A stretch of 64,000 nucleotides of DNA from Trujillonella endophytica. Its GTDB lineage: Bacteria; Actinomycetota; Actinomycetes; Mycobacteriales; Geodermatophilaceae. The position numbers and the translations under genes are program-made. Positions within the stretch are counted from its first letter, which is position 1, and each line of letters starts with the position of its first letter. Where the stretch lies: NCBI RefSeq assembly GCF_019799905.1, contig NZ_JABGCI010000001.1, positions 186,001 through 250,000 of the forward strand, in the 5' to 3' direction. The notes beneath the pieces were generated by a model. That model was given only the letters and a program-made list of their open reading frames with translations, was not told the origin of the DNA and made no database searches. Below, in pieces: positions 55,163 to 63,779 of the stretch.

Positions 55163-56229
55163 ACGCCCTCGCGCAGCGGCTGCGCCTGGGTGCGCCTGCC
55201 GCCCTGGTGCCCCTCGGCGCCGTCGCCGTCGCCGCGCTGGTGGGCGCCCTCGTCATGCTGGCCGCCGGCGTGGACCCGCTGCGCGGCTACGAGGCGATGT
55301 TCCGCGGGGCGCTGAGCGTCAGCAACATCGACTTCGCCGTCGCCGGGTTCACCGCGATCCTGGCGATGTCGCTGGCCTTCGCCATCCCGGCGCGGATGGG
55401 GGAGTACAACCTCGGCGGCGACGGCCAGCTGGTCGCCGGCGGCATCGCCGCGGCCGCGGTGGCCCTCTCCGTGCCCGGGCCGGCCGCGCTGCTGCTCCCG
55501 CTGTGCGTGGTCGCGGGGGCGCTGGCCGGCGGGGCACTCGCCTCGGTCTCCGCGCCGCTGTCCACCCGGGCCGGCGTCCCGGTGATCATCTCCACGCTGC
55601 TGCTCAGCACCCCGATGGTCGCGCTCGCGTCCTACCTCGTGCGGTTCCCGCTGGCCGAGGAGGGCTCGCCGGTCCCGCAGACGCCGCGGCTGCCCGACGC
55701 CGCGCACCTGCCCGCGTTCCCCGGGATGAGCTACACCAACGTCGGGCTGGTCCTGGTGCTGCTCGTCCTGCTGGTCACCGTCTACGTCGACGCCCGCACG
55801 CCGGTCGGCTACGAGATCCGCGTCGCGGGCGCCAACCGGGGCTTCGCCGCCTACGGCGGGCTGTCGGTTCCCCGGCTGACCCTGGGGACGCTCGCCTCGG
55901 CCGGTGCCGTCGCCGGCCTGGCCGGCGCGGTGATCGTGATGAGCCAGCCGTTCCGCTTCATCGACGACGCCCTGACCGCGCCCGGCTACACCTTCGCCGG
56001 CGTGGCCGCGGCGCTGCTGGCCGGTGGCCGGCCGGCGCTGCTGCCGCTCACCGCGGCGCTGTTCACCATCCTGTCGGTCGGCGCCGCCGGGATGGAGCGC
56101 GACGTCGACGTGCCGCGCCAGCTCGGACAGGTGCTGCAGGCGGTCGTGATCCTGGTGCTGGCGCTGCGCGTGCTCGCCGCCCGCTGGATGGCCGCCCGCG
56201 CCCGGCGCGCGGCCGGTGGGAGGGCCTGA
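55159..56229 (+). CDS. Nucleoside ABC transporter permease 1 (YufP-like)
   Basis: 356 residues, about nine membrane helices. BPD_transp_2 family features: FAIPARMGEYNLGGDGQLVAGG near residue 80, TRAGVPVIISTLLLSTPMVAL, GYEIRVAGANRGFAAYGGLS (about 220) and GYTFAGVAAALLAGGRPALLP (about 280). GTG start overlaps the ATPase gene. Forms the channel with permease 2. Confidence 0.92.
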   Translation: MNALAQRLRLGAPAALVPLGAVAVAALVGALVMLAAGVDPLRGYEAMFRGALSVSNIDFAVAGFTAILAMSLAFAIPARMGEYNLGGDGQLVAGGIAAAAVALSVPGPAALLLPLCVVAGALAGGALASVSAPLSTRAGVPVIISTLLLSTPMVALASYLVRFPLAEEGSPVPQTPRLPDAAHLPAFPGMSYTNVGLVLVLLVLLVTVYVDARTPVGYEIRVAGANRGFAAYGGLSVPRLTLGTLASAGAVAGLAGAVIVMSQPFRFIDDALTAPGYTFAGVAAALLAGGRPALLPLTAALFTILSVGAAGMERDVDVPRQLGQVLQAVVILVLALRVLAARWMAARARRAAGGRA

Positions 56230-56232
56230 CCC

Positions 56233-57174
56233 GTGGACGTCCTCAACCTCGCGTTCGTCGCCGCCGTCCTGACGTCGGCCGCGCCGGTGCTCTACGCCGC
56301 GCTCGGCGGCGCCCTGTGCGGCCGGGCCGGCGTCTTCAACATCGCGCTCGAGGGCCAGCTGCTGTGCGGCGCCTTCACCGCGGTGGCGGTCGGCTGGTGG
56401 AGCGGCAGCCCCTGGCTCGGCGTGCTCGCCGCGGTCGTCTCGACCGCTGTGTTCAGCCTCGTGCTCGCCGTCGGCGCCGTCGCCTGGCGGGCGGACCCGA
56501 TCATCGTCGCCGTCGGGATGAACCTGCTGGCCCTGGGCCTGACCGGCTTCGTCATGCGCGAGGCGCTCGACGCCACGGGCACCTTCGCGCCGTCTGGCCT
56601 GCAGGGGCTGCCGGACCTGGACGCGCTGGACGGCGTCCCGGTGCTGGGCGCCGTCCTCGGCCGGGCCACCGTGCTGGTGCCGCTGGCCGTCGTCCTCGCG
56701 GTCGCGATGTCGCTGTGGCTGGCCCGCACGTCGGTCGGCCTGCGGCTGCGCGGGGTGGGGGAGCACCCCGAGGCGGCGACCAGCCTCGGCGTGCCCGTGA
56801 CCCGCTACCAGATGGCCACGGTGGTGTTGGCCGGCGCGCTGTGCGGTCTCGGCGGGGCCCAGCTGTCGCTGGGCACCGTCACCGCCTTCACCGAGAACAT
56901 GACCGCCGGCCGCGGCTGGGTCGCCGTCGCCGCCGTGATGCTGGCCGTGAACCGGCCGCTGTGGGTGCTGGGGGCCTGCCTGCTGTTCGGCGCCGCCGAG
57001 GCGTGGGGCTTCCGGCTGCAGGGCATCGGCCTGCCCCAGCAGCTCACCGACGCCGCCCCCTACCTGGTCACGCTGGTGGTGCTGGTCCTCTCCCGGGTCC
57101 GCGTCCGCCGCCGCCTGCGCGCCGCCGACCCGGTGGCCGCCGAGAACGCCGCCCACCCGGAGGAGATCCGTTGA
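56233..57174 (+). CDS. Nucleoside ABC transporter permease 2 (YufQ-like)
   Basis: 313 residues, about eight helices. GRAGVFNIALEGQLLCGAF near residue 35, DPIIVAVGMNLLALGLTGFV (about 85), LRLRGVGEHPEAATSLGVPV (about 170) and GRGWVAVAAVMLAVNRPLWV (about 220) are standard for the second permease of BMP systems. GTG start three bases after permease 1. Its stop overlaps the TTG start of the hydrolase gene. Confidence 0.92.
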   Translation: MDVLNLAFVAAVLTSAAPVLYAALGGALCGRAGVFNIALEGQLLCGAFTAVAVGWWSGSPWLGVLAAVVSTAVFSLVLAVGAVAWRADPIIVAVGMNLLALGLTGFVMREALDATGTFAPSGLQGLPDLDALDGVPVLGAVLGRATVLVPLAVVLAVAMSLWLARTSVGLRLRGVGEHPEAATSLGVPVTRYQMATVVLAGALCGLGGAQLSLGTVTAFTENMTAGRGWVAVAAVMLAVNRPLWVLGACLLFGAAEAWGFRLQGIGLPQQLTDAAPYLVTLVVLVLSRVRVRRRLRAADPVAAENAAHPEEIR

Positions 57175-58163
57175 CCCGTCCGCTCAGGGTCGTCGTCGAC
57201 ACCGACACCGGCATCGACGACGCGCTGGCCCTGCTGTGGCTCGCCGGCCGGCCCGACGTCGAGATCAGCGCGGTCACCTCGGTGTACGGCAACTGCTCGG
57301 TGGACGACGCGCTGCTCAACATCGGCTCCGTCCTCCGGCTCGCCAGCCTCGAGGACGTCCCCGTCGCCGCGGGGGCCGCGGGGCCGGTCGACGGCCGTCC
57401 CGCGCACCTGGCGCCCTACGTGCACGGCGCCGACGGCCTGGGCGACCTCGGCCTGGACCGGTCCGTCCCGGGCGTCGTCGCACAGACGTCGGCGGAGTAC
57501 CTGGTGGAGCTCGCGAACTCGGCGCCGGGGGAGTACGACCTGCTGCCGCTGGGCCCGCTGAGCAACCTGGCGCTGGCCCTGGAGCTCGACCCGCTGGTGC
57601 TCACCAGGTTCCGGTCGACGGTGCTCATGGGCGGCTCCGGGCCGTTCCCGCCGCTGGGCGTCACCCAGACCGTCGACGCCAACGTCGCCAACGACCCGGC
57701 CGCGGCCCGCGCGGTGTTCGCCGCCCCGCGCAGCGAGCTCGTCATGGTGGGGGTCAACGTGGGCGGCCGGACGATCCTCGACGAGGCGGCCGTCCAGGTG
57801 CTGCACCGCAGCGGCACGCCGGTGGGGGAGTTCTGCGCCGCCGTCCTGGAGTCCTACATGGACTTCTACCAGTACGCGTGGGGCCGCCGGGTCTCCCCGG
57901 CCTGGGACGGCCTGGCCGCCGGGCTGCTCGTCGAGCCCCGCTGGATCACCGCCTCGGTGGACGGGCCGGTCGCCGTCGTCCCCGACGGGCTGCTGTCGCG
58001 GGCGCACCTGCTGCGCACCGCCGAGGGGCTGCCGGTGCCGTTCGCGCAGGAGGAGGCGCGCACCGCGCCGCCGACGAAGGTGGTCACCGGGGTGGACGTC
58101 GAGGGCTTCCTGGCCGACTTCGTCGGGGTCCTGGCAGGGGTCCGGGGGGCCGGGGACCGATGA
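57171..58163 (+). CDS. Nucleoside hydrolase (IUNH family), predicted methylthioadenosine-cleaving
   Basis: 330 residues. N-terminal calcium/active-site motif DTDTGIDDALAL (about 9), VYGNCSVDDALLN, NVGGRTILDEAAV and HRSGTPVGE. The conserved MGGSGPFPP and DANVANDPAAARAVFA segments lie mid-protein. Hydrolyses N-glycosidic bonds of nucleosides. In this operon the product needed by MtnK is methylthioribose, so methylthioadenosine (or an analogue) is the inferred substrate. It starts with TTG at 57171 behind GGAGGAG, overlapping the permease stop (TTGA). Confidence 0.87.
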   Translation: MTRPLRVVVDTDTGIDDALALLWLAGRPDVEISAVTSVYGNCSVDDALLNIGSVLRLASLEDVPVAAGAAGPVDGRPAHLAPYVHGADGLGDLGLDRSVPGVVAQTSAEYLVELANSAPGEYDLLPLGPLSNLALALELDPLVLTRFRSTVLMGGSGPFPPLGVTQTVDANVANDPAAARAVFAAPRSELVMVGVNVGGRTILDEAAVQVLHRSGTPVGEFCAAVLESYMDFYQYAWGRRVSPAWDGLAAGLLVEPRWITASVDGPVAVVPDGLLSRAHLLRTAEGLPVPFAQEEARTAPPTKVVTGVDVEGFLADFVGVLAGVRGAGDR

Positions 58164-59359
58164 GCGCCGTGCTGGAGCCCGGCGACGTCTGGGCCTACCT
58201 GGTCGGCCGCGGCGTCGTGCCGGACGGCAGCACCGGAACGGTGCGCGAGGTCGGCGACGGCAACATGAACCGCGTCTTCGTCGCGGTGCCGGACGCGGGC
58301 GGGCCAGGCGGCGGGGGACGCAGCGTCGCGGTCAAGCAGGCGCCGCCGTGGATCCGGGCGCTGGGCCCGTCGGCGCCGATGAGCCCCGAGCGGGCGATGG
58401 TCGAGGTCCGGGCGCTGGCCACGTTCGCCCGTTTCGCGCCCGAGCAGACCCCCGCCGTGCTGGACGTGGACCCCGAGCGGTTCGCGTTCACCATGGAGGA
58501 CCTCTCCGACCTCACCGTCCTGCGTACGGCCCTGGTCGGCGGCGCGGGCTTCGGCGACACCTCCCGCCAGGTCGGCGACCTCGTCGGCCGGGTCACCTTC
58601 GCCACCAGCGTGGCCGGCGCGTCGGCGGCCGACCGCGCCACGCTGCTCGCGGCCTCGGTCAACCCGGTGCTCGCCGCGGTCACCGAGCGGTACCTGCTGT
58701 CGGAGCCGCTGACCGTGCACGAGAACAACAGCCACCACCGGCTGGTCGACGCCGAGGTGGCCGCGCTGCGGGCGGACGCGGCGGTGCGCACCGAGGTGTC
58801 GGTGCTGCGGGCGGCGTTCGGCTCGCGGGCCGAGGCGCTGGTGCACGGCGACCTGCACTCGGGCAGCGTGATGGTGGGGGAGCGGGACGGCGCCGCGGTG
58901 GTGCGGGTCATCGATCCCGAGTTCGCCGTCGTCGGCCCGATCGGGCTGGACCTCGGGCTGTACCTGGCCAACGCGCTGGTCGCCGCGGCCCGCAGCGCGG
59001 CCCTGGGCGACGCCGCGGCGGCTGCGGACCGGGCCGGCCAGGCCGGCGTCCTCTGGGCGGCCTTCACGGATGCGTGGCGCGCCGGGTGGCCCGGCCGGGT
59101 CGACCGCTTCCTCGACGACGGCTGGCTGACGCGGCACCTGGCGTCGGTCTGGGACGACACCCTCGGCTTCGCCGCCGTCGAGATGGTGCGCCGCGTCGCC
59201 GGCTACTCGCACGCCGCCGACCTGGAGACGCTGCCCGACCCCGGCCCGGCGAGCGCGGTCGTGCTGCGCGCGGCGCGCACCCTGCTGCTGGACCGGGCGG
59301 CGTTCCGGGATGCGACCGGCGCCCCCGACCCCGCCGCGGTGGCCGCGCTGGTCGTCTGA
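58160..59359 (+). CDS. mtnK: Methylthioribose kinase
   Basis: 399 residues, aminoglycoside-phosphotransferase fold. GDGNMNRVFVAV (phosphate loop, about 35), SVAVKQAPPWIRALG with the ATP lysine (about 60), FTMEDLSDLTVLR, the catalytic loop LVHGDLHSGSVMV (about 230) and VIDPEFAVVGPIGLDLGLYL (about 255) are diagnostic of MtnK. Phosphorylates methylthioribose at C1. ATG overlaps the hydrolase stop (ATGA). Confidence 0.93.
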   Translation: MSAVLEPGDVWAYLVGRGVVPDGSTGTVREVGDGNMNRVFVAVPDAGGPGGGGRSVAVKQAPPWIRALGPSAPMSPERAMVEVRALATFARFAPEQTPAVLDVDPERFAFTMEDLSDLTVLRTALVGGAGFGDTSRQVGDLVGRVTFATSVAGASAADRATLLAASVNPVLAAVTERYLLSEPLTVHENNSHHRLVDAEVAALRADAAVRTEVSVLRAAFGSRAEALVHGDLHSGSVMVGERDGAAVVRVIDPEFAVVGPIGLDLGLYLANALVAAARSAALGDAAAAADRAGQAGVLWAAFTDAWRAGWPGRVDRFLDDGWLTRHLASVWDDTLGFAAVEMVRRVAGYSHAADLETLPDPGPASAVVLRAARTLLLDRAAFRDATGAPDPAAVAALVV

Positions 59360-59372
59360 CGGGCGGGGGATC

Positions 59373-60461
59373 ATGGGGGGCGTGACCGCCTCCTCCCCCC
59401 TGCCGCGACCGGTGCTCGACGACAGCGTCCGGCTCACCGACGAGGGCGTCCGCATCCTCGACCGGCGGGTCTTCCCGGCCCGCGAGGAGTGGGTGCTGGC
59501 CCGCGACGCCGTCGAGGTGGCCGAGGCGATCCGCGCGATGGTCACCCAGAGCTCGGGCCCCTTCTACGCCGCGCTGGCCGGGATGGCCCTGGACGCGCGC
59601 CAGCACGCCGACCGGCCCGTCGACGAGGCGCGTGCCGCACTGCTGGCGGCGGGCTCGGCGCTCACCGGCGCCAGACCCACGAACAACGCCGTCCGCGACG
59701 CCGTCGCCGATCTGCTGGTCCGCCCGGACGTCGCCGGTGCGCGCACCGCCGGCGAGCTGGCCGAGGCCGTCGGCGCCGGCGCCGCCGCGCTGGACGCGGA
59801 GTACCGGGCCCGCAGCGCCGCCCTCGCCGCGCACACCGTCGCGCTGCTGCCCGACGGCGCCCGGGTGCTCACGCACTGCTGGGCCGACGCCTACCTGATC
59901 GAGCTCGTCCGCGCGGCCGACGCCGCCGGCACCCGCTACACCTACGTCGCCACCGAGACCCGGCCCTACCTGCAGGGCGCCCGGCTCACCGCGCACACCC
60001 TGGTGGAGATGGGGCAGGAGGTCGCGCTCATCACCGACGGGATGGCCGCCGCGGTCCTCGCCCCCACCTCGACGCTGGGCCGGGTCGACGCGCTGGTCAC
60101 CGCCGCGGACCGGGTGACCATGGACGGCCACGTGATCAACAAGGTGGGCACGCTGGGCCACGCGGTGGCCGCGCACGCCTTCGACGTCCCCTTCTACGCG
60201 ATGGTCCAGGCGCCGGACCCGCAGGCGCCGACCGGTGCGGACGTCGTCATCGAGGAGCGGGACGGCGACGAGGTGCTGTCGGTGCTCGGGGTCCGGTCGG
60301 CCTCCCCGCTGGTGCAGCGCGGCCACTACCCGGCCTTCGACGTCACCCCGCCGCGGTTCGTGACCCGGATCGCCACCGACCGCGGGTCCTTCGAGCCCGC
60401 GCGGGTGGCGGAGTACCACGCCGCCCCGGAGCCCGACGGGGTCGCGGGGACCGCTGCGTAG
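59373..60461 (+). CDS. mtnA: Methylthioribose-1-phosphate isomerase (divergent MtnA)
   Basis: 362 residues, eIF2B-like fold. Catalytic Cys in VLTHCWADAYLIELV (about 165), TETRPYLQGARLTAHTLVEM (about 195) and the catalytic Asp in LITDGMAAAVL (about 225). Usual MtnA reads THCNAG and TDNMAA, and GxVANKIGT becomes GHVINKVGT, so it is a divergent member. Converts methylthioribose-1-phosphate to the ribulose form. Neighbours on both sides are salvage genes. The start may be ATG 59373 or GTG 59382. The protein starts directly at the family core. Confidence 0.85.
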   Translation: MGGVTASSPLPRPVLDDSVRLTDEGVRILDRRVFPAREEWVLARDAVEVAEAIRAMVTQSSGPFYAALAGMALDARQHADRPVDEARAALLAAGSALTGARPTNNAVRDAVADLLVRPDVAGARTAGELAEAVGAGAAALDAEYRARSAALAAHTVALLPDGARVLTHCWADAYLIELVRAADAAGTRYTYVATETRPYLQGARLTAHTLVEMGQEVALITDGMAAAVLAPTSTLGRVDALVTAADRVTMDGHVINKVGTLGHAVAAHAFDVPFYAMVQAPDPQAPTGADVVIEERDGDEVLSVLGVRSASPLVQRGHYPAFDVTPPRFVTRIATDRGSFEPARVAEYHAAPEPDGVAGTAA

Positions 60462-60472
60462 GCTGGCGTTCC

Positions 60473-61189
60473 GTGACCCTGAGCCTCACCGCACGCACCG
60501 TCGTCCTCGACATCGAGGGCACGACCGGGGCCGCCGGGTACGTCCACGGCACCCTCTACGACCACGCCCGCCCCCGCCTGGGTCCGTGGATCGACGCGCA
60601 CGCCGACGACCCCGACGTGGCCGGCGCCGTGGCGCAGACCAAGGCCGACGGCGGCCTGCCCGCCGACGCCGGCACCGACGCGGTGGTCGCCGTCCTGCAC
60701 GGCTGGATGGACGACGACGTCAAGGCCACCCCGCTCAAGACGCTGCAGGGGCAGATCTGGGCCGCCGGGTACGCCGCGGGGGAGCTGTCGTCGCACTTCT
60801 TCGCCGACGTCGTCCCCCGGCTGGAGGCCTGGCACGACCGCGGCGTCCGGCTGGCGGTCTTCTCGTCGGGCTCGGTGACCAGCCAGGTGCCCTGGTTCCG
60901 GCACGCCCCGGCCGGCGACCTCACCCCGATGATCACCGACTACTTCGACACGGTGAAGGCCGGCCCGAAGCGGGAGGCGGCGTCCTACGAGGCGATCGCC
61001 GCCGCCCTGGGCGACGAGCCGGGCCGGCTGCTGTTCCTCTCCGACCTGCCCGCGGAGCTCTTCGCCGCCCGCGAGGCCGGCTGGCAGGTGGTCGGCGTCC
61101 GCCGCGAGGGCGAGCCCAACGCCGGCGCCGACTTCGGCGACGTCCCGGTGATCGCGGAGTTCACCGAGCTGGACGTGGTGCCGGCATGA
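60473..61189 (+). CDS. mtnC: Acireductone synthase (enolase-phosphatase E1)
   Basis: 238 residues, HAD superfamily. TVVLDIEGTTGAAGYVHGTL with the nucleophile Asp (about 10), LKTLQGQIWAAGYAAGEL (about 85), AVFSSGSVTSQ with the second HAD motif (about 130) and FLSDLPAELFAAREAGW (about 190) match MtnC. Carries out enolisation and dephosphorylation in the salvage pathway. GTG 60473. Overlaps mtnB by ATGA. Confidence 0.93.
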   Translation: MTLSLTARTVVLDIEGTTGAAGYVHGTLYDHARPRLGPWIDAHADDPDVAGAVAQTKADGGLPADAGTDAVVAVLHGWMDDDVKATPLKTLQGQIWAAGYAAGELSSHFFADVVPRLEAWHDRGVRLAVFSSGSVTSQVPWFRHAPAGDLTPMITDYFDTVKAGPKREAASYEAIAAALGDEPGRLLFLSDLPAELFAAREAGWQVVGVRREGEPNAGADFGDVPVIAEFTELDVVPA

Positions 61190-61845
61190 GCGGGCTGGTG
61201 CAGGCGGGCGGCATCCCGCGCGGGGCGCTCGAGGCGGCCGGGAGCGCGCTGGCCGCCGAGTCGGCGCGCTTCGCCGGCATGGGCTGGATGCGCGGCACCT
61301 CCGGGAACCTGTCGGTGGTGCTCACCCGCGACCCGCTGCGGCTGGCGGTGACCGTCAGCGGCCTGGACAAGGGCGAGCTGACCAGTGGCGACGTCGTCGT
61401 CGTCGACGAGCACGGTGCGGCCGTCCCCGACCAGCCCCACCCCGACCTGCCGCCCTCGGCCGAGGCCGCGCTGCACGCCCGGGTCGCCGCGCACGCCGGC
61501 GCTGACGCGATCGTGCACGTGCACTGCATGTCGGCCGTCCTGGCCGGCCACTGGTACCCCGACGGCCTGCCGCTGCGGGACCTGGAGATGCTCAAGGGCA
61601 TCGGCCGCAGGGCGCACGACGAGACGGTGACCATCCCCGTCGTGCCCAACAGCCAGGACATGGCCGAGATCGCCTCCGCCTGGGAACCGCGGTGGGACGG
61701 CCAGGTGCCGGCGTTCATCGTCGCCCGGCACGGCATGTACGCGTGGGGGAGGGACCTCAAGCAGGCCCGCCACCACACGGAGATCGTCGAGTTCCTCATG
61801 CAGTTCGCGGCCGAGACGCGCCCGGGCGGGTCGGTCGGCGCCTGA
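61186..61845 (+). CDS. mtnB: Methylthioribulose-1-phosphate dehydratase
   Basis: 219 residues, class II aldolase/adducin fold. GWMRGTSGNLSVVL (about 35), ADAIVHVHCMSAVLAG with two zinc histidines (about 108), KGIGRRAHDETVTIPVVPN (about 140) and ARHGMYAWGRDLKQARHHTE with the third His (about 185). Dehydrates methylthioribulose-1-phosphate. ATG overlaps the mtnC stop. A parS-like site follows the stop. Confidence 0.93.
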   Translation: MSGLVQAGGIPRGALEAAGSALAAESARFAGMGWMRGTSGNLSVVLTRDPLRLAVTVSGLDKGELTSGDVVVVDEHGAAVPDQPHPDLPPSAEAALHARVAAHAGADAIVHVHCMSAVLAGHWYPDGLPLRDLEMLKGIGRRAHDETVTIPVVPNSQDMAEIASAWEPRWDGQVPAFIVARHGMYAWGRDLKQARHHTEIVEFLMQFAAETRPGGSVGA

Positions 61846-61849
61846 CCAC

Positions 61850-61863
61850 GTTTCACGTGGAGC
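61850..61863. other. parS-like site 5 (imperfect)
   Basis: GTTTCACGTGGAGC between mtnB and mtnD. The left half is identical to the classical actinobacterial parS GTTTCACGTG; the right half has two changes. Confidence 0.55.
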
Positions 61864-61938
61864 GTGGTCCCGGGGGGAATACTGGACGCGTCCGGCCCGC
61901 TGCCCCGGACGGTGGATCCCGCGAGGAAGAGGTGCGAC

Positions 61939-62511
61939 GTGACCCTGTTGACCGTCTGGCGTGACGACGCCCCGGAGACGCCCGAGGTCCGGACCGAGGA
62001 CGCCGCGGAGGTCGCCGCCGTCCTCAAGGGGATCGGCGTCCGGTTCGAGCAGTGGCCGGTGCAGGAGCTGCCCGAGCGGCCCACCCAGGACGAGGTCCTC
62101 GCCGCCTACCGGGACCGCGTCGACGGGGTGACGAGCTCCGAGGGCTACGTGCTGGTCGACGTGGTGCAGATGCACCCCAGCGACGACCCCTCGTGGGCGG
62201 AGACCGTGCGCACCAGCCGCGAGAAGTTCCTCGACGAGCACACCCACGACGACGACGAGGACCGCTTCTTCGCCACCGGCTCCGGCGTCTTCTACCTGCA
62301 CGTCGACGGCCGCGTGCACGCCGTTCTCTGCGAGGCGGGCGACCTGCTGTCGGTCCCCGGCGGGACCACGCACTGGTTCGACATGGGCACGAACCCCGAC
62401 TACGTGTCGGTGCGGTTCTTCCACGACGACGAGGGCTGGGTCGGCTCCTTCACCGGCAGCGACGTCTCCCGCAGCTTCCCGACGTACGACGAGCTCGCCG
62501 CCGGCCGCTGA
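61939..62511 (+). CDS. mtnD: Acireductone dioxygenase
   Basis: 190 residues, cupin. Metal-binding HTHDDDEDRFF (HxHx3E, about 95) and the fourth ligand in GGTTHWFDMG (about 140) are intact. Cleaves acireductone to ketomethylthiobutyrate (iron form) and formate, the precursor of methionine. GTG 61939 with GAGGAAGAGG upstream. It is separated from mtnB by a 93-bp gap with the parS-like site, so it may have its own promoter or be the operon's last gene. No mtnE is present here apart from the divergent aminotransferase. Confidence 0.93.
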   Translation: MTLLTVWRDDAPETPEVRTEDAAEVAAVLKGIGVRFEQWPVQELPERPTQDEVLAAYRDRVDGVTSSEGYVLVDVVQMHPSDDPSWAETVRTSREKFLDEHTHDDDEDRFFATGSGVFYLHVDGRVHAVLCEAGDLLSVPGGTTHWFDMGTNPDYVSVRFFHDDEGWVGSFTGSDVSRSFPTYDELAAGR

Positions 62512-62543
62512 GCCGGCCACGGACCCGGTCGCCGGGCCGGCTC
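62510..62543. terminator. Hairpin between convergent mtnD and flavoprotein genes
   Basis: GAGCCGGCC / GGCCGGCTC, 9-bp stem with 16-base loop, overlapping both stop codons. Confidence 0.65.
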
Positions 62544-63747
62544 AGCTGTAGGCGCTGGGCACCGGCGCCGTGCCGGTGAGCAGCCAGTCGCCGACCTCGA
62601 CGGCCTTGTGCGCCACGGGGTCGTGCAGCGTGAGCGTGCGCGCGTCCCGCCAGTAGCGGTCCAGGCCGGTGCCGGCCTTCGTGGCCCGTGCCCCGGTCAG
62701 CTCGAACACGGTGCTCGCCACGTCGAGCACCGCCTCCGTGGTGACCACCTTCGCCGCGGCCAGCCCGACGGCCACCTCGGCCCGCTCCTGTGCGGTGAGC
62801 TCCCAGCCGCGCCCGGCGGCCTCGGTGAGGGCGGCGCACGCCCGGTCGGTGAGCGCGGCGGCCGCCTGCAGACGCGCCGACAGCTCGCCGTAGCGAGCCC
62901 GCACCAGCGGGTCCTGCACGGCCTCCTCGACGCCGGCGGTCGCCCACGCCCGCGACCTGGTCCGGGTGTACCCGGCGCCGGCGGCGAGCGCCCCCTCGGC
63001 GATGCCGACGTGCAGCTGACCGAGCATCGCCTGGAACGCCAGCACGTGGAGGGTGGCGTAGGCCGGCGCTCCGGGTGCGCCCTGCTCGTTGGGGCCCAGG
63101 ACGTCGTCCGCGGCGACGAAGACGTCGGCGAAGGTGACCGACCCCGAGGCCGACCGCCGCTGGCCCAGTGCGTCCCAGTCCCGGCCGTGCCGCACCCCCT
63201 CGGCGTGGGCGTCGACGGCGAGGGCGAGCTTCTCGCCGGTGTCGGTGCGGGTGCCGCTGGCGTTGATGCGGTCGGCGACCTCGGCGCCGGTGGCGAAGTG
63301 CTTGGTGCCGCTGAGCAGGTAGCCGCCCTCGACCGGCCGCAGCTCCAGGCCGGCGTCGCGCGGGTTGCCCGCCCCGCCCCAGAACCACCCGGCCGCCGCG
63401 CCCTGCTCGTCGAGCCGCGCGACCGCCGCGGCGTCCCGGTTGAGCCGGATCCGCCAGGAGTGCAGGTAGTGGTAGCCGAGCAGCTGGCCGATCGAGGGGT
63501 CCACGGCGGTCACGGTGCGGACGACGGCGTAGGCGGTGTCCCAGCCGGCCCCCGTGCCGCCCCGCTCGACCGGGAGCAGGAGGGGGAGCAGTCCCGAGCG
63601 GCGCAGCAGCCCCGTCTCGGGTCCGGGGGTGCCGCCCGCGGCATCGCGGGCGACGACGTCGGCGGCGAGTGTCCCGGCCACCGCACGGGCCGCGTCGAGC
63701 GCGGCGGCCGCGTCGGGGACGGGGGCGGTCACGTCCTCCCTGCTCAT
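62542..63747 (-). CDS. DszC/SfnB-like flavin-dependent monooxygenase (acyl-CoA dehydrogenase fold)
   Basis: 401 residues of the acyl-CoA dehydrogenase fold: SGLLPLLLPVERGGTGAGW, DPSIGQLLGYHYLHSWRI, GTKHFATGAEVADRI (about 145), GQRRSASGSVTFADVFV (about 190), and a C-terminal ELTGARATKAGTGLDRYWRD in place of a catalytic-Glu motif. Such proteins (SfnB, DszC, TdsC) use reduced flavin and oxygen to attack organosulfur compounds. The ATG at 63747 has GGGAGGA. It converges with mtnD, reinforcing a sulfur-acquisition theme, but the substrate is not known. Confidence 0.82.
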   Translation of the reverse strand: MSREDVTAPVPDAAAALDAARAVAGTLAADVVARDAAGGTPGPETGLLRRSGLLPLLLPVERGGTGAGWDTAYAVVRTVTAVDPSIGQLLGYHYLHSWRIRLNRDAAAVARLDEQGAAAGWFWGGAGNPRDAGLELRPVEGGYLLSGTKHFATGAEVADRINASGTRTDTGEKLALAVDAHAEGVRHGRDWDALGQRRSASGSVTFADVFVAADDVLGPNEQGAPGAPAYATLHVLAFQAMLGQLHVGIAEGALAAGAGYTRTRSRAWATAGVEEAVQDPLVRARYGELSARLQAAAALTDRACAALTEAAGRGWELTAQERAEVAVGLAAAKVVTTEAVLDVASTVFELTGARATKAGTGLDRYWRDARTLTLHDPVAHKAVEVGDWLLTGTAPVPSAYS

Positions 63748-63779
63748 GGGCGCAGATCCTCCCACCGGTGGTCCGCGCG

